This document shows, piece after piece, positions 55,658 to 64,000 of a stretch of 64,000 nucleotides of DNA (positions are counted from its first letter, which is position 1; every line of letters begins with the position of its first letter). Location of the stretch: contig JARKIF010000003.1 of NCBI GenBank assembly GCA_029378245.1, positions 2,852,001 through 2,916,000 on the forward strand, read 5' to 3'. A model generated the notes under the pieces. That model was not told the origin of the DNA and ran no database searches. It saw only the letters and a list, made by a program, of their open reading frames with translations. The translations under genes were made by a program, and so were the position numbers. The stretch is from Roridomyces roridus (Eukaryota; Basidiomycota; Agaricomycetes; Agaricales; Mycenaceae).

Positions 55658-57246
55658 ATGTCCGCTCGCGAACGAGTGCCCACCGAGATTTGGCTCGAGA
55701 TATTCGGCCATCTTCCGCGCTCGTCTCTCAAACAGACCTCTCTGACTCAGCGAGAGTTCAAAATCCCATCCCGTACCCTGCTGTTCGATCACTTTCGTCT
55801 TCAGCCCTACGCGTCCCACTACGCGAGATCCGGCGCTGTACCTCACACTCCTGCGGTAGTGCAGCGCAATCTCGAACGATTAGACTTCTGGTCATCGGCG
55901 GAGATTGCTCCCTTGGTTCGAGAGTATAGTATCGCTGTGGAGCAGATAACCGATTTGCCGGCCAAGACTGACACTTCGCCTTTCGTTGTCCTGGCGGCAT
56001 TTTTCGACCGCTTCGAAAGGCTCACCGGTCTCAAGAAACTCTCCGCCCAAGGAGTGCACTTTTCTCAGACAGGGGTTATCGGGCTTTGTCGATCATCCGT
56101 CCTGGTCGACCTGGAGGTTAAACACTGCTACATCATGCCTGGTGAGCGCATCGATACCACCGGGCTGCAGTTGCGCCTATCTAGGTTTCGTTATTCACAT
56201 CCTTGGTCCGGCACACGCCCCAATCCAGCTGATGTGGAGAAGCCAGATTTGTGGATTCCGCTCCTCCATCCTGAGCATCTCCGCGTCCTGCACGTATGGG
56301 TCGACCCGCAACTCAAGGTCATGAGCGAGACGATGGCTCTGGGTCCCACATTCCCACACGTGCACAAATTGATCACCAGCGTCGATCCCGGTACCTTGGC
56401 ACGGAACCGTCTCGCCTGGGACAAGTTTCCGGGTGTACGCACTCTCGACCTCATGGCCTGGGGATATCGAATCCCCCCTCTCGGTGAGGCACACCCGGTG
56501 CTCTCCCCAGACGTAATGCCGTTGCTCGAAGAGTACATTGGGCTCCCCCATGCGTTGCATATCTTTGCCGCGCGGGCGACTCTGAGGCGGGTGCACATCG
56601 ACCATTGTTCCCTGGAGCAACTCATCTCCAGTCTCGAATGGGTACAAAGTCCACAAGTCACCTCGTTCAGCATCGATACTCTTGACGTCCTGGACGTCAG
56701 CAGTCTCAGCGTCATCTTCGATTCCTTCCCGATGTTGGAAACTATGAGTATCTTGGTTCTTAACAATGATGACGATGACGACGGCGGGGAAGGAGGGTGT
56801 CCCGATTCCACGGTATGTACGCGTCGAACGAAACCCTCGGCAGTTCCAACAACCAACAACTCGTCAGGGTGCAAGATTTTTCTCCCAAGTCGCAGAATCA
56901 ACCACACTTCCGACGAACCTGCAGTACCTAACCCTGGTATGGGAATCCGAGTTCCGTTACGTCGACCCGCCGGAATTCATCGACGGCTCGCAGAAATCCC
57001 CGCCATGCGCAAGAAACTGCGCGAACGATGCCCTGCGCTGAGGAAGCTGTGGCTCGAAGGCATCCATTTCGTATCAACGTGGCGCCTCCACGACGAGGAC
57101 GAGGACGAAGAAGGGGAAGAAAAGACGACATTGGGAACTAGTGAGTGCCTGAACTTGACTGTCCTGTCGGACTCGTAGTAATGACTTTTTTTCTCGATGT
57201 AGTTGGTTCCAAAGGGAATGGCCACGAGGATTTCTGGGACCATTGA
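55658..57246 (+). CDS. F-box protein, second subfamily, with a 1-nt deletion compensated only if intron 1 is retained
   Basis: Exons as in the intact paralogue: 55658-56812, 56868-57141, 57203-57246. The F-box (RERVPTEIWLEIFGHLPRSSL) and leucine-rich body are intact for 385 codons. In exon 2, after EFIDG, one base is missing at about 56,984 relative to the paralogue, so the spliced message hits a stop at about 57,041. Intron 1 is 55 nt (3n+1) and free of stops. If it is kept, the frame enters exon 2 shifted and the deletion brings it back at LAEIPAMRKKLRERCPALRK. That gives ~500 residues with a scrambled patch of ~55. With intron 2 spliced the end is GHEDFWDH. It is either a recent pseudogene or a gene expressed from an intron-retained form. 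Confidence 0.7.
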
Positions 57247-57887
57247 ACACACAGGCTACTTGTGCTGTTAATGTCTGCGTTTACATCGCCTGGATGCAAT
57301 TTCATTATAATTATAATAATAAAAGTCTCCACAAACTCCACGAATGAGAACTGCGTAAAGTCGAACTGTCTTGTAGATTTTCTGCCCCACGGACCAAGAC
57401 GTCGACGCTAGCTCTGGCTCGGCAAGCCACGCTGAAATCCTCCACAGCTTCGTCGTGCTTTCAACAGGAATGTCGGTAACAGGCCCAGATATGGTGATAA
57501 AGTAGGGTACGAGCGGTGAGGCCTGAGGCCTGAGGAATCAAAGAGATCTGTTCTAAGAGACGAGTCGCGCAAGTCGTCGCAAAGTGTATGAATTACATGG
57601 GTATCACAAGCATACTACTTACTTACAACAAGTACGCAAGCGACACAGGTAACGGTACGAGGTAAATAATAAGTGGGCCTACATATACACGAGAGAGAAA
57701 GGAGGAGGACGAGGACAAGTACAGAAAACATACAAAGAAACGCATAGTACAGAGGTGGGGATGGATTGGTATAATTTAGCTGGACTTGATTCGATAAATT
57801 AGTCGCTCTCTTTTCGCCTGTCATCAAAAGAAAAAAGTCAGCAGAGACCACACCGAGTGGGCCCAACTCACTTGGATGATCCAGAGC
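57247..57887. other. Spacer between convergent F-box and kinase genes
   Basis: AT-rich 3' UTR with 'aataataaaa' at about 57,314-57,323 as a possible polyadenylation signal for the F-box gene. A possible extra 3' exon of the kinase gene (acceptor CAG near 57,826 on the minus strand) cannot be decided. Confidence 0.4.
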
Positions 57888-60502
57888 TCACGTCCCCGTC
57901 CCACTCAAACTCCGACTACGCACCGCCCCTGCCCCTGCCCCGGGTCCCCCACGCCAAGCAACAGGCGGCGTACTCCCCGTCCTCCTCGCCGAAACCTCCC
58001 CTCCCCCGCCGAGCGCAAGCCCACCGAGGATCCTCTCAGGCGCCATCAAAAGCGACTCCTCGAGCTCAGCTTCCTCCGCCTCGCCCTCTTCGCTGATATC
58101 CATATCCTCACCCCTCTTCAAGTTGTCGATACTCTGCCCCCGCTGGTGCTGATGCCCACCCACGCCCACGCCCACGCCCTTCCTCATCATCCCCCCCTTA
58201 CCAATCCCACCCGACGGGTACCCCATCCCAATCCCCAACCCCATCCCCACAGGCACAGACATCATCGCCTCAGCAGGCGGCGTCCTCGGACTCGGACTCA
58301 CACTCCGACTATGCGAGCGCTCATACTCATACGAATGATGAGAATCCCCACTATCCGTCCGCGCCACCCTCGACCCAGACCTCGCAGGCCTACTCTCAGA
58401 CCTCCTCCTCGTCCTCGACGAGCTCGTCCGCGCAGAAGCGGTGTACGGCGCTCGCGAATTAGACCGCTCAGCCCTCGACGAGGTCGTACGCACCGCACCC
58501 GGTCGCCCGCGGTCCAGAGGCACTACCGGCTTGGCATTGGCTTTCACAGTCTCTTCCTCGTCCGAGGAGGGGGAGGAAGAGGAGGTATGCACGTTCACGC
58601 CCACTCCCCACGCAGCCTCGTCCACCTTTTCGACGTTCCACCGGTCAGAGACGCGCGCTGCTAGACAGCCGCGGAGCACTGCGAGCGTCCGGGCGTTGGT
58701 GTCGGGAGGCGGGGTGTATGTTCCTGCAAGGAAAGTCAGTCAGTGATTGGAAAAGGGGGGCTTGTAGGTATGACAACGGGGAAAGGGAAGAAGATGAGGA
58801 AAAGTGAAGGATGGGCGGGGAGGAAAACAAAGCGCGAAGCGAAGGTGAAGTGAAAAGATAGAGGGAAGAGGCAGGAAGGTAGCTGAAACGGTGGACGTGG
58901 TAGAAAGAGGAGGGTAAAGCGCAAGTAGCGCCAAAGCCCAACGGAGAGACCGCGGGGGGAATAGCACGCGGACAGAGAAGTGGGGCAAGACAACGCCAGG
59001 GGCGAACGCGGGACGGCTCCATTGCATCTTCCGTCTTCCGTCTTCATTCCACAATTGAAGACAGACGGAATACACAGCGAGTTCCGTCCGTCCGTCCGTG
59101 GCCAAATCCCCGCAATCCACACGTCACGTCACCTGGAGCGCCCTGGGCCTTGCTCGACGCCAAGCCCCGCAGCGGACGTCATCCAGCGGATGAAGCGCGG
59201 GGACAAGGCAAAGCCAAGCCACTAAGAAAGTTTGAAGCGAGCAGGGAGTGGGGTAAGGAGTGGTGGAGAGGAGGAAAGCAAAAGTAGGGGCACAATGAAT
59301 GACTCACCACTAAGAATCTTGAGCACAAGCCTCGGCTCGAAAGAATCCATAAACGGCAATCGTCCGACAAGTAGAGCGTAGAGCAGCACACCGAGTGCCC
59401 AGATATCTTGAGATGGCGCGGGGTGTGCGGGGCTCTTGAGGATGGCGATGCCCATGTGGTCGGGACTGTCCTCCTTTTCCTCGGCGTGTGAGATGAAGAC
59501 GGATTTTGAGGTGGATGATGATGTGGCACCGACGGCGGCAGCGCCACCGTGCGTAGAGGCCATGAATCCTGATTTACCGCCAGACATGGAGAGTGAGGAG
59601 GTGAGGGGAGGTGCTCCGAGGAGCTCGGGGGCGGCGTAGGGAAGTGAGCCTGGCTGGAACTCGGTCGAGGTGGTGTTGTTGTCTGGACGTGGATAGCGTT
59701 CCCGGCGTGGGAGGGTGCCAGTGTTCCTTGGCATGGCGAGGGATACTGCACGGTGGACGTTGGCTCGTGAGTTCCCGCCTATGGTCGGCAACTCCTCATC
59801 TTGCTGCTCGTCGTCCAGCTCGTCCCACTCCCCCCGCTCGTCAATGCCCCTCGCCATCCCAAAGTCCGTTATGCGACACACACCCGCCTCGTCGACGAGC
59901 ACATTCTCAAGCTTGACGTCCCTGTGAACGAGCCGCTTCTCGACATGCAGGTACCGGAGCCCACGCACAATCTGCCGGAACATACGCCCAGCGTCCTCCC
60001 GAGGAGGCACCCCGCCACGCATGACGACGTCAAAGAGCGAGCCTGCGGGACAGAGCTGAGTCACAAAGAAATCATGCGTGGGGACGTGCACGGCGGCAAA
60101 GAGCGGGAGGATGTGTTCATGGGACAGAACAGTCCACACCCGCTCCTCGTGAGCAATCCGGCGAGCTGCAGCGCGCTGACGCTGCCGAGCGACGATCTTG
60201 ACGGCAACAACAGCCCCCGTAGAAGCAGACGTTGCACGCCGGATGGTCGAGAAGCCCCCATGAGCGATGATGGGGCCAAGCGTGAAGCCTCCGACGATCT
60301 GTCCTTCAGCATCCGGCTCGAGAACGGGCGCAGCGCTTCTGGGAGAGAAGGAGGAGAGGAACATGGCTGCCGGGGACGACGCTATGGTTCCCCCGGAAGA
60401 GGAGGGAGGGACGCTGGAGGAGGTATCAAGGGCGGGCCCATGGCTGGCGTCGGCGGAAAAGTATCTGTGAAATAATGCGGGGTCCCTCGGGTTTTGGTAC
60501 AT
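57888..60502 (-). CDS. Serine/threonine protein kinase with long disordered tail, 676 aa
   Basis: Exons 60502-59308 and 58723-57888. The kinase domain (residues ~72-400) has a Gly-rich loop AHGGFST, Lys102 (VAVKIV), HRDVKLEN (193-200), DFG (213-215), APE (291-293) and the DIWALG motif (366-371), so catalysis is expected. Odd points: the activation segment carries about 65 extra residues, with an acidic DELDDEQQDEE run. About 70 more, Ser/Gly-rich, lie between APE and DIWALG. The ~280-residue tail is Ser/Arg-rich then Gly/Met-rich and probably disordered. The layout recalls CAMK/Snf1-like fungal kinases; no closer identity is claimed. The single intron is 584 nt, ten times the local norm. ATG 60502 is the first ahead of the conserved part. 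The 3' end could be extended by one more exon. Confidence 0.92.
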
Positions 60503-60619
60503 GCAAAGGTAAAAGGTAGATGAGGGGTAGAGGCAAAAGACGGCCGGATCATAACAATGACAAATTATCGGCTTTTTTTCTGTCAGTGTCACTCCACGTC
60601 CGAGCAAGCCGATCGAACT

Positions 60620-61680
60620 TGAAATTTGGCTGCATGTCTTCAATCTTGGACAATCTTGCCCGTCTATCCACCATTCAACTCTCCTTGACGACTTGGAAGT
60701 TCAGGCCGATCTGCAGCCCTGTCGTTTTCAGCCGTTTGTCGTTTCACCCCTTCGATGACTCGACGGACCTCCGCTCGGCGCTCTCAACTGGAGCTACTTA
60801 GACAGGTGATACGCGCCTTTCACCGATATAACGTACCGCCAGCGACCCGGGACCATCCATCCATCCTACGCAGCTCATTATTCAGGCATCTGGCCATGCG
60901 TAATCTGGAGAAACTCGCCAATCTGAAGCAAGTCGCTCTTCGACGCATATGTATGCCTCTCGAAGGCCGCACTCGCAGCCGTGGAGTTCCAGACTCGGTA
61001 TAACTCTCAATCGAGCGGTGTGGGCTAGATGTACGGCACGACGTCGCTACAAGGACAGAAGTTTCACCTCCACAAAACCGCGGGACTGGGTGTTTGGATG
61101 TCGCTCCTTCATCCTGGGCATCTTCATCAGCTAGCTGTCTTTGGACACCCAAAGCCTACACGATTCCGCTGCCATAAATTGGAACTGCATCAGCTTTAAT
61201 CCCATCTCCAAACCCTCGCTATTGTCTCCCACCAGTTCCCCGCCGTCCGTGTCCTCAGGTTCGATACAGCTAGTTGGGTGGACACGGGTAGATTTCCTGC
61301 CCCTCGAACGGAATACCATGGACCCTCCGAGGCGCTATATCTATTGTAATTGCGACCCAGGGAAATCCCTGCGTCAGCTCCGCCGCAAACAACAGTAAGT
61401 ACCACCACATCACGGCCCCGGCCTTCCAGTGGACCACGACGCGTTCAGCAATATCTGAATCTGCATCGCGTTCCCGAACCTCCTCGACAATCGACCTTCG
61501 CATTGAATTCGCTGCACATTTCGATGATGGGTTGAACGAGGATGGCATCGAGCATAGGGTGCGTTGACATGGGTCAGTCTCTGGATCTTCTTTATTAACC
61601 GCTCCTGCATGATATACTCAGGGGGTGTACGTGGTGTGCAAGCGAAATTGTCGGCCTTTTGGGAGGAAAACTACTAGGTC
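60620..61680 (+). pseudogene. Decayed F-box gene of the array family
   Basis: Recognisable in shifting frames: IELEIWLHVF (near 60,617-60,650), RLSFHPFDDS (60,735), a HQFPAVRVLRFDT block (61,225-61,270) equal to the FPAVR motif of array members, and a DLRIEFAAHFDDGLNEDG stretch (61,490-61,550) followed by a GTGCGT donor, as at the end of exon 1 in members 1-4. Large parts between are missing and stops are frequent. It starts about 120 bp from the divergent kinase gene. Confidence 0.75.
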
Positions 61681-61879
61681 GAATATTTTCCGCGATGGAT
61701 TTTCCGTAACTCGCCGCCCAATCTCAAGATCTCACGGGTACAATATCATCGTGTGAGCATTTCTCGACCATCTCATCGACATCTCATCAAGATTTCCACA
61801 GCTATCGTGCTTGTCTAGGCTGTGCACCTTCCTCCGGCTGCTCTTGAACGTCTTGCTAACCTGCGTATTCCTGTCCCAG

Positions 61880-63253
61880 ATGCCCGTCTCATTCACCGTC
61901 GCCAAGCATCCTTCCAACCCACAGTGGCCAGTGTTCCTACCGGGATCTCTCACCGCAGAGGACCTTCTCGCTCAGGCATGTCCCGACCAATATGAGACCG
62001 CCAGCGCCGTGCTGGGGTCCTCCTTTTCCCTGGCCGATAGTACCCCGTTAAAGGCGGGAATCTCCGTCAAGAAACGCCTCTCCAAACTCAATCCGTTTAA
62101 TACCAAGTCCAAACCACCCAAAGAGCAAGGAATCGGGTACATCGCACCCCAGAGATTCACCAGGATCATCCCGAACCCCCATGGCCTCGTCAACACGATA
62201 ATCTCTGCGTACAACGGACACCACAACCTCATCATCCGCCCCGACGATGTCTGGATCCACATCTTCACCCAGTTCAACTTTTACCTCAGAGCCAACGCGG
62301 AGATTCGACGCGCCAACTTTGACGGGAAGAAGCAGCTGATAATATACACCGAGGATCCACGCGACGAGAGGATGGATTTCGCCGACCTCTCCCGCCAGCT
62401 GGTGCATCTATTCGGGAAGAACGTCGTCGACCGGACCCTCCGCGCGTGGGTCCTCCCCAGCTTCTCCACGACGATGCTCAAAGACAAGACCGTCGCCTCT
62501 ATCGTCACGATGTCGACGCTCAGAGCGTATAAGTACTCCAAGTACCCCTTCCAGATGATGGCGTACGGTATCCCACACGTCACGATCGAGGGAACCAAGT
62601 CCGACTGGGAGGATATTCTGAAACGCCTAGAGAAGTTGAAACAGTATGGAATCGAGACGATTGCGTGGTATCACTTGCTGGTGCCCGTCATCAAACGCTT
62701 TGTATGGGCGTTCGACAACCCGAATGGTGCGGAGAATGTAGAGTTTTGGAAGACGGTCGCGCAGTACACCTCTGGGGGCAGCGAGCCTGGCTATTACTCT
62801 GGCTGGATTACTGCCTTTTGCGCATTTGACACCATGGGACAGTGGATTGGCCCGCGTTTGAAAAAGCATGTGCGTTTGGCGTGCAGTTGAAATCCTTGGC
62901 TGATTCCTTACTAGACACAGACCGTCGACCCACCCGAATCCCTCTCAGCCTCGGCGTTTTGGGACGCATACCGATACGCTGATACCTCTGAACCCTACCA
63001 CGGATTCGGCGGTAATTTCATCTTGGACGGCACGCATTTCCACGAGGTCGAATCGCTGGATATTCCCTCCGGTTATGCGCACGTCCCCATCAAGCTTGTG
63101 GACCGCTCGCAGGTGGAGGATCCCGAGTGGGCGTGTATGATGGTCGCGGGCGTTGTTGGTACTTTTGTTTCGCGTTCAACAGCTGAAGGTGGAACTAAGA
63201 TGGATACAGTTCAGCCGGGGACGGGGTGGTGGATTTTTAGGACGCGGGAGTAG
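61880..63253 (+). CDS. DUF4419 domain protein, copy 2, 442 aa
   Basis: Exons 61880-62869 and 62915-63253, a GTGCGT intron of 45 nt at the same place as in copy 1. It shares all DUF4419 blocks with copy 1 (HNLIIRPDDVWIHIFTQFNF, DRTLRAWVLPSFSTTM, YGIPHVTIEGTKSDWEDILK, YHLLVPVIKRFVWAFD, GWITAFCAFD, TVQPGTGWWIF) but has diverged in loops, lacking the H in the AHDGKK segment among other changes. The frame is intact. Start ATG 61880 (MPVSFTVAKHPSN) parallels copy 1; an upstream in-frame ATG at 61,811 would add a hydrophobic lead not found in copy 1. An F-box gene follows 260 bp downstream, as an F-box gene also neighbours copy 1. Biochemical role unknown. Confidence 0.88.
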
Positions 63254-63511
63254 AAAAACGCAAGATTACATACATACTTTATAGTCAATGTATAGTAGTA
63301 TTTCGACCATAGGTTCACTGGGTAACATGTTCACGAATCATAAATATCACGGCAATCAGATTAAATTCCTCTATTTGGTAAGTGGGCATCTCGGACTGAT
63401 CGTGCAACATTCCAGCTGGTTGCAAAATTCTGGGCGGAGTCGGTGTCAGCCTTTGGCACTTTGATGACGCGTATATGCACGTGTTCCTAATCCACCTTTA
63501 CTCCCACCACC

Positions 63512-64000
63512 ATGTCGTCCCACTGCGAACGAGTGCCCAACGAGCTTTGGCTCGACATATTTCAGCTTCTTCCTCGGAGCTCGATAAAACACATCTATGC
63601 CACCGATAGAAAGTTTGCCAACGCATCCCGGGCGCTCCTTTTCCGCCATCTGGTGTTTCATCCCTACCTCATCCGTCATGCCAGTTGGGATCCCGGACTC
63701 GCTCTCCCTGCTTCGCCTCTGCTTCAAATTGAGCTGGAGCGCTTGGAATTTTGGTCCTCCGACGAGATTGCCCTGCTTGTCAGGGAATGCACTGTGGCTC
63801 CCCGGTCCCGGGAAGAGACAGAGGCTGAGCCGGTGCCGCTAGAGGATGCAGACTCGCCTCATATCCTCATGACTTTGTTCCTCGATCGCTTGGGAAAGTT
63901 CACCGGCCTCAAGAAATTATTTGCGAGCAAAGTCAAGTTTACTCAAGTGGGACTTGCGACCCTGTGTCAACTACCGCTGCTGACAGAGGTCGGAATCCAC
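63512..64000 (+). CDS. F-box protein, array family, 5' part (runs off the window)
   Basis: ATG 63512 opens MSSHCERVPNELWLDIFQLL; the frame stays open for all 163 codons to the window edge. RALLFRHLVFHPY closes the F-box. LEFWSSDEIALLVRECTVAP and LKKLFASKVKFTQVGLATLC align with members 1-4. The missing part should contain the rest of the leucine-rich body and two small exons. It is the fifth recognisable member of this subfamily that begins with an intact F-box, 17 kb from the others. Confidence 0.85.
   Translation, partial: MSSHCERVPNELWLDIFQLLPRSSIKHIYATDRKFANASRALLFRHLVFHPYLIRHASWDPGLALPASPLLQIELERLEFWSSDEIALLVRECTVAPRSREETEAEPVPLEDADSPHILMTLFLDRLGKFTGLKKLFASKVKFTQVGLATLCQLPLLTEVGIH

Noticed and set aside
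57876..58664. 262-codon plus-strand frame rich in Pro/His/Arg
   Set aside because: It is exactly antisense to the kinase tail exon; its composition is the mirror of the Ser/Gly/Arg-rich tail, and it has no family motif.

Overview
The window reads as nuclear DNA of a mushroom-forming basidiomycete (Agaricomycetes). Genes are broken by many short GT-AG introns of about 42-65 nt (donors mostly GTGCGT, GTGAGT or GTACGT). There are micro-exons, and several families typical of that class occur: DUF6535 and DUF6533 membrane proteins, an expanded F-box family, DUF4419 proteins and a Ty3-type gag. Species cannot be named from the sequence. All gene models below were built by hand from reading frames, splice signals and comparison of paralogues inside the window.

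Left part (1-33,800) is accessory and repeat-driven. It starts in a decayed DUF6535 gene (1-2,190). A small unique block follows: F-box protein, short-chain dehydrogenase (SDR), seven-TM protein with an internal stop, and an 11-exon 2OG-Fe(II) dioxygenase. Four large DUF6535 genes on the minus strand come next (10,230-12,926; 14,997-17,947; 21,305-23,993; 28,711-31,415). Each sits next to a cut-off 3' end of a neighbour gene (dioxygenase or seven-TM protein). Upstream spacers exist in three copies, and a gag-only retroelement ORF lies between two of the genes. The third DUF6535 gene has lost its 5' exons to a 1.5 kb insertion.

Middle part (34,400-46,300): an unrecognised 604-aa gene, then a tandem array of F-box genes. 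Two are intact. One carries an 0.8 kb inverted-repeat element that may now act as an intron. One is broken by a 0.7 kb element with a 10-bp target duplication and by a frameshift. A fold-back repeat separates two of them.

Right part (46,600-64,000): DUF4419 protein, secreted pectin methylesterase and a DUF6533 membrane protein with very small exons. Then a second F-box subfamily (pseudogene, intact minus-strand gene, frameshifted plus-strand gene sharing a promoter), a Ser/Thr kinase, a decayed F-box gene, a second DUF4419 gene and the start of another F-box gene running off the end. No operon or biosynthetic cluster logic is evident. The theme is rapid birth, mosaicism and decay of F-box and DUF6535 families with mobile elements acting on exon structure. 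No tRNA, rRNA or CRISPR was seen.
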